Source: JADJEI01 sp035328465
Lineage (GTDB): Bacteria; Bacteroidota; Ignavibacteria; Ignavibacteriales; Ignavibacteriaceae
Length of the DNA: 21,043 nucleotides
Direction: 5' to 3'
NCBI GenBank assembly: GCA_035328465.1
Contig: DAOLIQ010000060.1
Coordinates: 1 to 21,043, forward strand
Shown here piece by piece: positions 8,048 to 16,103 of this stretch (the stretch's first letter is position 1; every line of letters begins with the position of its first letter). The position numbers and the translations under genes are program-made. The notes beneath the pieces were generated by a model. It did not search any database and was not told the DNA's origin. It saw only the letters and a program-made list of their open reading frames with translations.

Positions 8048-8353
8048 ATGTCTATACAAGAAATTCTAAAAAAGCTCGAACAAACAAAAGTGCTTCAAAT
8101 TAATGAATTTGATCTAAAAGAGTTATTAAATTCAACTTCAATTGTTCGTGAAGAAGACAGCGTTATAAATGATTATCTCAGGATTTTAGATTTGAGCGGC
8201 ACGCTGGTTTTCCAAGAGAACGATAACAAGGGAAATATTTTGATTAGAAAAATTGAGAGCATAGAAACAGGTAATAAACTATTAGAAAGCCGCAGAAAAA
8301 TTTATGAAAATATGTGGAACGGCTGCGGCTGTAAAATTGATTACTATGATTAA
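8048..8353 (+). CDS. Small unknown protein with C-terminal MWNGCGC motif
   Basis: 101 aa, not recognised. It is mostly charged and helical, without signal peptide or membrane segment. The only two cysteines form a CGC pair inside MWNGCGCKIDYYD at the very C-terminus. Such a short, sharply ended cysteine/aromatic tail looks functional, perhaps for metal or cofactor binding or thiol chemistry, but this is inference. It follows trhO by 116 nt on the same strand and runs toward the YchF-like gene, leaving only 16 nt between the two stop codons. Codon usage and composition match the neighbours, so I believe it is a real gene. Confidence 0.7.
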   Translation: MSIQEILKKLEQTKVLQINEFDLKELLNSTSIVREEDSVINDYLRILDLSGTLVFQENDNKGNILIRKIESIETGNKLLESRRKIYENMWNGCGCKIDYYD

Positions 8354-8369
8354 ATGCAAACTTAAGTTT

Positions 8370-9452
8370 TTAACTGTGTCTCACTGAAATAATATCCCCA
8401 TCCTTAACAATATATTCTTTGCCTTCCAATCTCCATAAACCCTGTTCCTTTGCTTTTGCGAAACTTCCGGAGTTGAAAAAATCCTCGTAATAAACAACCT
8501 CTGCACGAATAAACTTATTGAAAAAATCAGAATGAATTTCACCGGCGGCTTCCTGTGCATTCATTCCTTTTCTTATTGTCCACGCCCGGCATTCGTCTTC
8601 ACCCACCGTAAAAAATGACTGAAGCCCCAGCAGGTCGTATGATTCTCTTATCAAACTATCAAGCGCTGATTCTTTAATTCCGTACTCATTCATAAATACT
8701 TTTGCCTCCTCCTCGGGAAGTTCGCTCATTTCCATTTCTATTTTACCAAAAAATGAAAGCAACTTTGTGTTATGACCGACTTTTGTTTTAAGCAGTTCGT
8801 TTAAATATTTATCTGACTCAGAAACTTGAGTTTCATCGAGGTTAAGTGCAATCAGCATCGGTTTTATTGAAAGAAGCTGGTAAGTCTTTAACAATATATG
8901 CTCTTCTTTGGTCAAGTGTATTTCACGCAATGGCTTTTCACTTTGAAGATGTTCGTAACATTTTTCAAGCAAAGGTAATTCTTTTTTAAGAAGTTCATCC
9001 TGCGTTTTCAGTATCTGTTTTTTTATACTTTCAATTCGCTTTTCAATTATTGCCATATCCGATAGAATAAACTCGGTTTCAAAAGTTGAAATATCTCTTA
9101 ACATATTTACCGAACCATCGGGATGGGGGACTATTTCATTACTAAAAAGTCTTACTACTTGGACAAGAGCATCATTCGTTTTTACTTTAGATAAAAAATT
9201 TCCAGTAAATTGTGTTGAACCGGAATCGCCCTTCTGTAAGCCGATAACATCAACAACTTCAATTGTTGCATTCACCTTTTTCTTTGGATTAAACATCTCC
9301 GCAAATTTATCCAATCTTTTGTCCGGCACTTTAATAACTGCTTGATGAGTTTCTGATTTGGCAAGTGTGTTTGGATCTAACAATGTTTTGGTTATAGTTT
9401 GAAATAAAGTTGTCTTTCCGGAAAAAGGCAATCCTACTATTCCTATCTGCAT
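8370..9452 (-). CDS. ychF: YchF/Obg-type P-loop NTPase with TGS-like C-terminal domain (divergent)
   Basis: 360 aa, the usual YchF length. YchF proteins bind ATP more than GTP and associate with ribosomes. The P-loop is GLPFSGKT (7-14), where canonical YchF has GLPNVGKS. The G3 region is DVIGL (68-72) rather than DxAGL, followed by QKGDSGSTQFTGNFL in place of the usual GLGN-type segment. N204-L-D-E207 is the NxxE form of G4 that marks YchF. A helical/coiled-coil stretch (about 120-185) comes before the C-terminal DUF933/TGS-like domain (about 275-360), which is well conserved (FFTVGEDECRAWTI, GMNAQEAAGEIH, DGDIISVRHS). The protein is clearly of the family, but the nucleotide-binding motifs are unusual, so it may be a paralogue and the gene symbol is tentative. 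The start is fixed by the family N-terminus. Confidence 0.85.
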   Translation of the reverse strand: MQIGIVGLPFSGKTTLFQTITKTLLDPNTLAKSETHQAVIKVPDKRLDKFAEMFNPKKKVNATIEVVDVIGLQKGDSGSTQFTGNFLSKVKTNDALVQVVRLFSNEIVPHPDGSVNMLRDISTFETEFILSDMAIIEKRIESIKKQILKTQDELLKKELPLLEKCYEHLQSEKPLREIHLTKEEHILLKTYQLLSIKPMLIALNLDETQVSESDKYLNELLKTKVGHNTKLLSFFGKIEMEMSELPEEEAKVFMNEYGIKESALDSLIRESYDLLGLQSFFTVGEDECRAWTIRKGMNAQEAAGEIHSDFFNKFIRAEVVYYEDFFNSGSFAKAKEQGLWRLEGKEYIVKDGDIISVRHS

Positions 9453-9653
9453 AAAATTTCCTTGTATGATTTCTATTAAAATATGATTGCAAATATACTA
9501 AAACCAGAAGGGATGGCTTTAGATTCATTCACTTCGGCAAAATAGATTGCCAAAATTATTTTTGTTGTGGGACAAAGTTGAATCTTTTATTTTTGGGCGT
9601 GAATCTTATCAAAAATTAATTTAATCTTTAAAGACATTCAAGGGAGTTTGGCT

Positions 9654-10337
9654 ATGGAGAAAACGAACTACTTAATACCTAAGAATCATCCTTCATTGGA
9701 TGGTCTTATTAAAAAATACAAAAACTTTTTTCAGGCAGTTGAAAACACTGGCGGCAAAAAAATAGTGCTTGATATTGATCCGGCTATTATCAAAATCAAG
9801 AGCAACTCAATGTGGGGCGAAATAATATCCGTTGCAGAACACTCGGCAAAGTGGATACAACTTTTAATGTTCGGTATTGAATTCAATTTTTATAAAGATG
9901 AATCAGCCACAACTATTTATAAAAATGGAGAATGGCAGGCTGAAAAAGAAATCAGTTTGTGGCTTCGCAGATTAGGGGAGGGTATTCCGTTTAGTTTTCT
10001 TTTTCTTAAACAGTGGGATGCTCGTTTACATACAATTATCGGGGATATGATAAACCAACCATCGAGAATTGAAAATATTGTTGGTGAAGATTATGCTACT
10101 TATCAATTTGACAAAGAACAGCAAAACACTATTGATTATCGTATTGGAATTGGCTGCAAGCTTTTTATGCACTATTGCAGCGGTACTGATTATGACCCGA
10201 AACCTGTAATCGAAGCAATCCTAGCTGAGTTTCAAATACCTTACGGTTACGATGTCATACTAAAAGAATTTCAAAAGGATATTAGAGAAAACGCACAATA
10301 CCGTGTCAGCATCAACGGTAAAAAACCAGAGTTTTGA
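9654..10337 (+). CDS. Hypothetical protein of unknown function
   Basis: 227 aa, soluble, with no signal peptide or membrane segment, and not recognised. A TTG at 9648 is in frame, but it would lie 1 nt from the AGGGAG Shine-Dalgarno (9641-9646). The ATG at 9654 is 7 nt away, so I chose that start. The middle is rich in tryptophan and aromatics (SMWGEIISVAEHSAKWIQ, LWLRRLGEGIPFSFLFLKQWDARLH), which suggests a globular ligand-binding or enzymatic fold. It is transcribed divergently from the YchF-like gene across about 200 nt and converges on recQ. No function is proposed. Confidence 0.75.
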   Translation: MEKTNYLIPKNHPSLDGLIKKYKNFFQAVENTGGKKIVLDIDPAIIKIKSNSMWGEIISVAEHSAKWIQLLMFGIEFNFYKDESATTIYKNGEWQAEKEISLWLRRLGEGIPFSFLFLKQWDARLHTIIGDMINQPSRIENIVGEDYATYQFDKEQQNTIDYRIGIGCKLFMHYCSGTDYDPKPVIEAILAEFQIPYGYDVILKEFQKDIRENAQYRVSINGKKPEF

Positions 10338-10417
10338 TATTAATAGTATGAGACATAAGCATAACTTTTAGAATTATAGTTTGAACCTTCTTAATATTAA
10401 ATCATAACGTTCTTTCT

Positions 10418-10459
10418 GAATTTAGTTCAGCATGCTTTATGGTATGCTGAAAAGAATTC
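10418..10459. terminator. Large imperfect palindrome between convergent genes
   Basis: TTCAGCATGC (10426-10435) pairs with GTATGCTGAA (10442-10451) with one G-T wobble around a 6-nt loop. After a 3x3 internal loop, GAATT (10418-10422) pairs with AATTC (10455-10459). There is no T-run on either side, so it is not a textbook intrinsic terminator. Its place between the ends of the 227-aa gene (plus) and recQ (minus) suggests transcript end or 3'-end protection. Confidence 0.55.
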
Positions 10460-10499
10460 GGAATAACTGATACCTGTTTTAAGAATTTTTCTTAGGCCT

Positions 10500-11960
10500 C
10501 TATTTGCTAATTCCATTTACTGTGCAGCTATCACAATTGCCGCATGCTTTTTCTCCGGGAAATCCAAAGTAATCTGAAATAAAAATTCGTCTGCAACTTT
10601 CACTTCGAAAATAATTTACAACTGAAAGAAGTTTTTTGTTATCATTCAAAAGCTTTTCTTTCAAATAATCTTCATCCTGTAAAATATCCGGAAGCTCACC
10701 AACCAGTTTAAGATTATTCTTTTCGATATCCCCTTCCGTAACGCCGTATCTGTCTAACATTGCAAAAGCTGTTTCAATTCTAAAATCAGTTTTGTTTTTA
10801 TAAATCATATGTTCACGAACAAATTCGATCCCATTTGTGTTCACCAAACCAAGATCACGTTTCAATAAATCATATAGAGCAAAATAGAAATCAGCACTTG
10901 GATTTGCCCACTGAATAAACTGCATCTGAGTGTAAAGATCTTCCTGATTATAAAGCAGCAGACAAAGCGAATCGTTTCCATCTCTTCCGGCACGACCGAT
11001 TTCCTGATAATAAGATTCAATTGATGACGGAACTTCTGCATGAATTACAAAACGAATATCAGCTTTATCAATTCCCATCCCGAATGCATTTGTAGCAAGA
11101 ATTAAATTTTGTTTTCCATTCAAAAAATCTCTTTGCATTTTTTTTCGTTGTTTGTCGTCAAGTTTTCCATGATAAACACCATGTTTAAAACCTTTATCGC
11201 CGATGATTTCAGAAAATCTTTCGAGCGTTTTAATTAGTGCAAAATAAATAATTCCTGCGCCTGAATATTTTTCAAGCACCGAAAATATTTCGCGGAGTTT
11301 TTCCTTATCATCAAAAACATCTGCCGCCTCAAGCCGCAGGTTGGGACGCTCAATCCCTTGATGAAATATTTTTATTTCTTCTTCTTTAAGATGCAGTTTT
11401 TTGATAATATCCCGTTGAACATCGTGGGTTGCAGTAGCTGTTAAAGCTATCGTAAGCGGGTTACCAATAAATTCTCTGAATTCTCCAATTCGTGAATAAT
11501 CGGGGCGGAAATCATGTCCCCATTCCGATATGCAATGAGCTTCATCAACGGCGAGCAAATCAATTTTAACTTTTTTTATTTGCTCAACAAATTCAGGTTT
11601 GCGGAATCTTTCAGGAGTTACATAAAGCATTTTGATTTTATGCTCAACAAAATCTGATAGTCTTTTTTGCCGATCCTGTTTTGAAAGAGTTGAGTTAATA
11701 AATGATGCCGGAATATTTTTTTTCTGCAGAACATCAACCTGATCCTGCATTAGTGCAATTAACGGACTAATCACGATAGTACTGTTTTCAAAATAGAGTG
11801 CTGGAATTTGATAACACAAAGATTTACCGCTGCCGGTTGGCATCAAAACCAGAGAATGTTTTTTTTCTTCGGTAATTCTTTTAATAATATTTTCTTGCTC
11901 GCCGCGAAATTCATCGTAACCGAAATATTCATTTAAAATTTTAATGATGCTTTTTTGCAT
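10500..11960 (-). CDS. recQ: RecQ-family ATP-dependent DNA helicase, short form
   Basis: 486 aa superfamily 2 3'-5' helicase acting in recombination and replication-fork repair. The helicase core has the Walker A box MPTGSGKS (40-47), DEAH at 139-142 followed by the RecQ aromatic-rich loop CISEWGHDFRPDYSRIG, TATAT (motif III), GVYHGKLDDKQR, ATNAFGMGIDKADIRFVIH and QEIGRAGRDG (motif VI). Four cysteines of the RecQ zinc site are C456, C473, C476 and C479, only seven residues from the end. It therefore lacks the winged-helix and HRDC domains of E. coli RecQ, and carries about 100 extra residues between the core and the zinc site. It lies 52 nt after the M24 peptidase gene on the same strand and may be cotranscribed. 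There is no clear Shine-Dalgarno. Confidence 0.95.
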   Translation of the reverse strand: MQKSIIKILNEYFGYDEFRGEQENIIKRITEEKKHSLVLMPTGSGKSLCYQIPALYFENSTIVISPLIALMQDQVDVLQKKNIPASFINSTLSKQDRQKRLSDFVEHKIKMLYVTPERFRKPEFVEQIKKVKIDLLAVDEAHCISEWGHDFRPDYSRIGEFREFIGNPLTIALTATATHDVQRDIIKKLHLKEEEIKIFHQGIERPNLRLEAADVFDDKEKLREIFSVLEKYSGAGIIYFALIKTLERFSEIIGDKGFKHGVYHGKLDDKQRKKMQRDFLNGKQNLILATNAFGMGIDKADIRFVIHAEVPSSIESYYQEIGRAGRDGNDSLCLLLYNQEDLYTQMQFIQWANPSADFYFALYDLLKRDLGLVNTNGIEFVREHMIYKNKTDFRIETAFAMLDRYGVTEGDIEKNNLKLVGELPDILQDEDYLKEKLLNDNKKLLSVVNYFRSESCRRIFISDYFGFPGEKACGNCDSCTVNGISK

Positions 11961-12012
11961 CGATCTATTTACTCATACTTATCAAAAGATATCATTTTCT
12001 TTCCAAACAATT

Positions 12013-13203
12013 TTATTTTATTAGATATAGTTCCTTCTGCGGACTGGAAATAAATTTGCAGCCGTTTTCAGTAATATAAACCTCTTCTTCAAGGGTCGAA
12101 GTTCCAAAACCTTCTACTGCTAATCTTGGTTCGATTGTAAAAACTTGACCAGCTTCAACTTTCATGAACGGAGTATCGCCGTATCGTTCCCAGCGTGGAA
12201 ACAAGCCAGTGCCGCCATCGTGAACAATTCTCCCCACCTGATGACCAAGCCCATGTGGGTATTCTTCATAACCTTGCGAGACAATATAGTTACGTGCAAT
12301 ATCATCCATCGAGCATCCTGTTACTCCAGGTTTTATTTTATCGGCAACCATCTGAATTGCATCGCGAATGACTTCAAATCCTTTTTGAACTTCAGCAGGA
12401 GCCTTATCTTCTCCATCGCGAAGCACATACCAGGTCCTTTGAAGATCCGAACAGTATCCTTTGTACTTTATTCCAAAATCTATATTTACGAGATGACCTT
12501 TTCGCACTTTGTTCTCAGTCGGACCCGAATGCGCACCCCCCGCTTCGGGACCTGTAAATACGGCAGGACAATCAACTTCGTCCCATGCCAATCCGAAGCC
12601 TTTTTCGACACAAATATTTTTCATGAATTCCGCAATTTCAATTTCAGATTTACCGGGTTTAATAAACTTGCCAACGGCATCAAATATTTTTAATGTTTCA
12701 ACCACTGCTTCGCTCATAATTGAAAGCTCTGCACTTGATTTTCTTCCTCTTAAAGTAGAAATAATTTCCTCCGAGCTAACTAATTTATTTTCAAAGCTGG
12801 TTCCTTTTAAGTGTTCAAGCAGAATATTATACATACCGAAAGTCAATCCATCTGCAAGCACCGAATTCTTAGAATAATTGATTGCAATTGATTTAGGATT
12901 TTTTGATTTGATATATTCAACAAGTGGTTCTCGAATAGATTTAATATAAGTAATAACATTTTGATAAATGCCGGGTCGTCTAAAATTATCCTCTTCAATT
13001 GAACCAACAATAGCAGTTGTTTCGCCGTCTTTATTAATTATAAAAGCGGATTGCCATGTTGCGTTGCCGCCAACTATCATGTCAATCATTGGGTCGGTAA
13101 TGATCGAAGACTCTCTTACAAAAGTGATCCACATGTCAACATTTTTTTCTTTTAAAATTCCAACTGCCTGTTGAATTTTTTCATTAATAATATTATTGGA
13201 CAT
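12013..13203 (-). CDS. M24 family metallopeptidase (Xaa-Pro aminopeptidase type)
   Basis: 396 aa. The N-terminal creatinase-like domain (about 1-160) is followed by the pita-bread catalytic domain. All five dinuclear metal ligands appear present: D242 and D253 (in NIDFGIKYKGYCSDLQRT), H321 (GLGHQVG), E358 (TIEPRL) and E373 or its neighbour (LEEEVYI). H225 and H328 are likely substrate-binding histidines. It would remove N-terminal residues preceding proline or cleave Xaa-Pro dipeptides in the cytoplasm, but exact specificity cannot be read. The frame is open to an ATG at 13239, but GAAAGG sits 7 nt before the ATG at 13203, which also gives a more normal N-terminus, so I chose the latter. recQ follows 52 nt downstream. 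Confidence 0.9.
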   Translation of the reverse strand: MSNNIINEKIQQAVGILKEKNVDMWITFVRESSIITDPMIDMIVGGNATWQSAFIINKDGETTAIVGSIEEDNFRRPGIYQNVITYIKSIREPLVEYIKSKNPKSIAINYSKNSVLADGLTFGMYNILLEHLKGTSFENKLVSSEEIISTLRGRKSSAELSIMSEAVVETLKIFDAVGKFIKPGKSEIEIAEFMKNICVEKGFGLAWDEVDCPAVFTGPEAGGAHSGPTENKVRKGHLVNIDFGIKYKGYCSDLQRTWYVLRDGEDKAPAEVQKGFEVIRDAIQMVADKIKPGVTGCSMDDIARNYIVSQGYEEYPHGLGHQVGRIVHDGGTGLFPRWERYGDTPFMKVEAGQVFTIEPRLAVEGFGTSTLEEEVYITENGCKFISSPQKELYLIK

Positions 13204-13494
13204 TTTCAACCTTTCTAAATTTGATGTGTTGTTTTTCAATTCAAAACTATTAAAATAAATGCATAGTTACCAATCCATTTCAACCTAGGAGTAATATAAA
13301 AAAATAAAAATGAAATTAGTGTCTTAATTTATTAGGCTTTTTCGATTACTAATCTTTAATTTTACTTAAGATAATTTTTATTAGTTGAATGGTTTATATT
13401 AAAACAGGAGAGAAGTAAATAACTTTTTGCCATTCAAACAAATTCAGAATAATTCCCTTTTAAAGGGAGAAAGTAAAAACATACAGAGGTCTTT
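13204..13494. promoter_or_regulatory. Divergent intergenic region upstream of gdhA and the M24 peptidase gene
   Basis: 291 nt, very AT-rich, between two divergent start codons, so it must hold promoters for both directions. I cannot place convincing -35/-10 pairs. A perfect 15-bp palindrome with 7-bp arms (TCCCTTT-T-AAAGGGA, 13454-13468) lies 26 nt before the gdhA ATG and is a possible operator. AGAGGT at 13485-13490 is the probable gdhA ribosome-binding site. No tRNA or small gene is seen. Confidence 0.45.
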
Positions 13495-14835
13495 ATGTCA
13501 GAATACACAAATCAAATAATGGCTACAGTGAAAGCCAAAAATCCAAACGAATCTGAATTCCACCAGGCAGTTGAAGAAGTTCTTGGTTCGCTTGAATTAG
13601 TTTTACAGCGTCACCCCGAATATCGTGCTCACAAAATTCTGGAAAGAATGACTGAGCCTGAAAGAGTAATAATGTTCAGAGTTCCCTGGATGGATGACCA
13701 GGGAGAAATTCATGTTAACCGCGGATACAGAATTGGAATGAACAGTGCTATCGGTCCTTACAAAGGCGGATTAAGATTTCACCCGTCTGTTACTTTAAGT
13801 ATTCTAAAATTTTTAGCATTCGAACAAGTATTCAAAAATAGTTTAACTACACTGCCGATGGGTGGTGGTAAAGGCGGATCTGATTTTGATCCAAAAGGAA
13901 AAAGTGACAATGAAGTAATGCGCTTCTGCCAGAGTTTTATGACAGAACTTTTTAAGCATATTGGACCGGATACAGATGTTCCTGCCGGAGATATCGGGGT
14001 CGGCGGAAGAGAAATTGGATTTTTATTCGGTCAATACAAAAGATTGAAAAATGAATTCAGCGGAGTGCTCACCGGTAAAGGATTGAACTGGGGCGGTTCG
14101 TTAGTTCGCCCGGAAGCAACCGGTTTTGGTGTTGTCTATTTTGCACAGGAAATGTTGAAAACAAAAAATACAACTTTTGAAGGAAAGACTGTTGCTGTTT
14201 CAGGCTTTGGAAACGTTGCATGGGGGGCAGTACAAAAAGCAACTGAACTCGGCGCTAAAGTTGTAACTCTTTCCGGACCCGATGGATTCATTTATGATAA
14301 AGATGGTATTAAAGGTGAAAAGATTGACTATATGCTGAAACTGCGTGCAAGCAATAAAGATGCAGTTGAAGATTATTCAAAAGAATTTAAAGCAGAATTT
14401 TTTGCAGGTAAAAAACCCTGGGGATTAAAAGTTGATGTTGCTCTCCCTTGTGCAACTCAAAATGAAATTCATGCTGAGGATGCAAAAGAACTTGTGAAAA
14501 ACGGCTGTATGTGTGTTTGTGAAGGCGCAAACATGCCAACCACAATTGAAGGGTATAAAATTTTTACTGATGCAGGAGTATTATTCTCACCCGGTAAAGC
14601 TTCAAATGCAGGTGGGGTTGCAACTTCAGGGTTAGAAATGTCACAAAATAGTATGCGGCTTCCTTGGTCAAGAGAAGAAGTTGATAAACGACTTCATGAA
14701 ATTATGATCAGAATTCACAATACTTGTGTTGAAACCGCTGCAAGATTCGGCACCCCTGGCAACTATGTTAACGGTGCAAACATCGCCGGCTTCCTTAAAG
14801 TGGCTGATGCAATGCTCGATCAGGGATTGGTCTAA
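13495..14835 (+). CDS. gdhA: NADP-type glutamate dehydrogenase
   Basis: 446 aa, essentially the length of E. coli GdhA (447 aa), a hexameric enzyme that makes glutamate from 2-oxoglutarate and ammonium. Conserved features include GPYKGGLRFHP with K90, PMGGGKGGSDFDPKGK with K126, PAGDIGVGGREIGFL with catalytic D166, and the dinucleotide-binding loop GFGNVA (237-242). The residue after the second beta strand is S260 (TLSGPDGFIYD) rather than an acid, which favours NADP and an assimilatory role. CEGANMPTT and the FSPGKASNAGGVA segment complete the active site. The gene is single, with its own terminator. It uses 2-oxoglutarate, the product of the isocitrate dehydrogenase found upstream in this window. 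Confidence 0.97.
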   Translation: MSEYTNQIMATVKAKNPNESEFHQAVEEVLGSLELVLQRHPEYRAHKILERMTEPERVIMFRVPWMDDQGEIHVNRGYRIGMNSAIGPYKGGLRFHPSVTLSILKFLAFEQVFKNSLTTLPMGGGKGGSDFDPKGKSDNEVMRFCQSFMTELFKHIGPDTDVPAGDIGVGGREIGFLFGQYKRLKNEFSGVLTGKGLNWGGSLVRPEATGFGVVYFAQEMLKTKNTTFEGKTVAVSGFGNVAWGAVQKATELGAKVVTLSGPDGFIYDKDGIKGEKIDYMLKLRASNKDAVEDYSKEFKAEFFAGKKPWGLKVDVALPCATQNEIHAEDAKELVKNGCMCVCEGANMPTTIEGYKIFTDAGVLFSPGKASNAGGVATSGLEMSQNSMRLPWSREEVDKRLHEIMIRIHNTCVETAARFGTPGNYVNGANIAGFLKVADAMLDQGLV

Positions 14836-14867
14836 TTTACGATATACAATTAATTATTATTAATTAT

Positions 14868-14896
14868 GGCGATTCAAGAGAGTCGCCTTTTCTTTT
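14868..14896. terminator. Terminator hairpin between gdhA and hemW
   Basis: GGCGATT (14868-14874) pairs with AGTCGCC (14881-14887), with one G-T wobble and a 6-nt loop. It is followed on the plus strand by TTTTCTTTT. It ends gdhA and may also serve hemW, whose stop is at 14902-14904, since an A/T-rich stretch follows on the minus strand. Confidence 0.85.
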
Positions 14897-14901
14897 GTGC
14901 G

Positions 14902-16032
14902 TCATAATTTTTCCAGAATCTCGTCACAAATCAAATATCCTTTCTTTGTCAACGAAATTTTTTGATCAGTGATTTTTAAAAATGAATAGTTTTCAAGCTC
15001 TTTGAAATAATTCATTTTAGATTTCAGCCAGCTTTCACCAAACAATGATCTAAATTCTTGAGTATCAAGCCCGCTGCTTCTTAACGCAAGCATCACATAT
15101 TCATTTAATGAATCATTTGCAGAAAGGATTTCTCCACCCGCCTTTGCGTGTCCATTTAATTCAATTTCAGAAATATATTTTTTTAAGCTTGAATAATTCC
15201 ACCACCTTCCTCCGTTTACAAATGAATGCGCAGAAGTGCCAAAACTTAGATAATCTCTGTATCGCCAATAAGCATTATTATGAACACACTCAAAACCGGG
15301 TTTGGTAAAATTAGAAACTTCATATTGATGAAAACCACTTTCGATTAATTTATCAATAGTAATTTCATAAAGATCAGCGTCGTAATCTTCATCCTGCATT
15401 TTCACTTTTCCATCAAGCACCATTTTATTTAGAATAGTTCCCCGCTCTAAAATCAAGCTGTACGCTGATATATGTTTTACCGGCAGAGCCAAAGCCTTGT
15501 TTAAATTATTAGTCCATTTTTCTTTTGTTTGTCCGGGCAGGTTAAATATTAAATCAATGCTGATATTTTCAAAACCGGCTTCAACAGCTTGATAGACTGT
15601 TGCGATTGCTTTTTCTTTATTGTGTATTCGTGTGAGGAATTTTAATTGTTGTTCATCGAAGGATTGTATTCCAATGCTAATTCGATTTATTCCTTCTTTG
15701 TGAAAATCTTTAAATTTGTTTTTATCCACCGTGCCGGGATTTGTTTCGAGTGTTATCTCAGCATCATCATTCACACTAAAATTTTCTTTTAACGAACTTA
15801 TTATTTCACCAATATATTTTGCACTCATTAAGGAGGGAGTTCCGCCGCCAAAAAATATTGAGCTGAATGTTCTTCCTGCTGAATATTTCGTTGAATAGAA
15901 TAATATCTCTTTCTTTAGTGAATCTAAAAATGCGTCGAAATTATCTTTAGTTATAATAGAATAAAAATCACAATAGATACATTTGTGATCGCAAAAGGGT
16001 ATGTGAACATACAAACCAGAGTTTTTATTCAT
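14902..16032 (-). CDS. hemW: Radical SAM heme chaperone HemW (HemN-like)
   Basis: 376 aa, the normal HemW length and clearly shorter than HemN. The radical SAM cluster motif CxxxCxxC is C14, C18 and C21 in VHIPFCDHKCIYCDFYS. It is followed by FFGGGTPSL (SAM binding), ETNPGTVD, NRISIGIQSFDEQQL and DLIFNLPGQTKEKW. The C-terminal HemN-type domain includes YEVSNFTKPGFECVHNNAYWRYRDYLSFGTSAHSF. HemW binds heme and is thought to deliver it to respiratory proteins. It does not perform the coproporphyrinogen oxidase reaction that such genes are often annotated with. The start is fixed by the family N-terminus. It lies only 9-18 nt past the T-tract of the upstream terminator and has no Shine-Dalgarno. 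Confidence 0.92.
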   Translation of the reverse strand: MNKNSGLYVHIPFCDHKCIYCDFYSIITKDNFDAFLDSLKKEILFYSTKYSAGRTFSSIFFGGGTPSLMSAKYIGEIISSLKENFSVNDDAEITLETNPGTVDKNKFKDFHKEGINRISIGIQSFDEQQLKFLTRIHNKEKAIATVYQAVEAGFENISIDLIFNLPGQTKEKWTNNLNKALALPVKHISAYSLILERGTILNKMVLDGKVKMQDEDYDADLYEITIDKLIESGFHQYEVSNFTKPGFECVHNNAYWRYRDYLSFGTSAHSFVNGGRWWNYSSLKKYISEIELNGHAKAGGEILSANDSLNEYVMLALRSSGLDTQEFRSLFGESWLKSKMNYFKELENYSFLKITDQKISLTKKGYLICDEILEKL

Positions 16033-16040
16033 TGATTTTT

Positions 16041-16085
16041 ATAAAATAAAAAATCCCTGCAGCCTGAAGATGACTGCAAGGATTT
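16041..16085 (-). terminator. Rho-independent terminator after the lipoprotein gene
   Basis: On the minus strand a 12-bp stem (16085-16074 with 16062-16051, arms AAATCCTTGCAG and CTGCAGGGATTT, one G-U pair) has an 11-nt loop. It runs into TTTATTTTAT. The mismatch on the plus strand becomes a wobble pair only in minus-strand RNA, which confirms the direction. It abuts the hemW start codon. Confidence 0.85.
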
Positions 16086-16103
16086 GGGGGGTTTTATGAA
16101 TGT

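Noticed and set aside
8358..8369. Palindrome AAACTTAAGTTT between the convergent 101-aa and ychF genes
   Set aside because: It has no loop and a weak A/T stem. It is too small to call a terminator and is likely by chance in AT-rich DNA.
9648..9653. TTG start for the 227-aa protein
   Set aside because: It would lie only 1 nt after the Shine-Dalgarno. The ATG at 9654 has correct spacing.
12145..12877. Long plus-strand open frames of 182 and 122 codons inside the M24 peptidase gene
   Set aside because: They are antisense shadows of a gene with complete catalytic motifs and match no protein family I know.
13204..13239. Longer start of the M24 peptidase at 13239
   Set aside because: The ribosome-binding site GAAAGG sits just before the ATG at 13203, inside the longer version.
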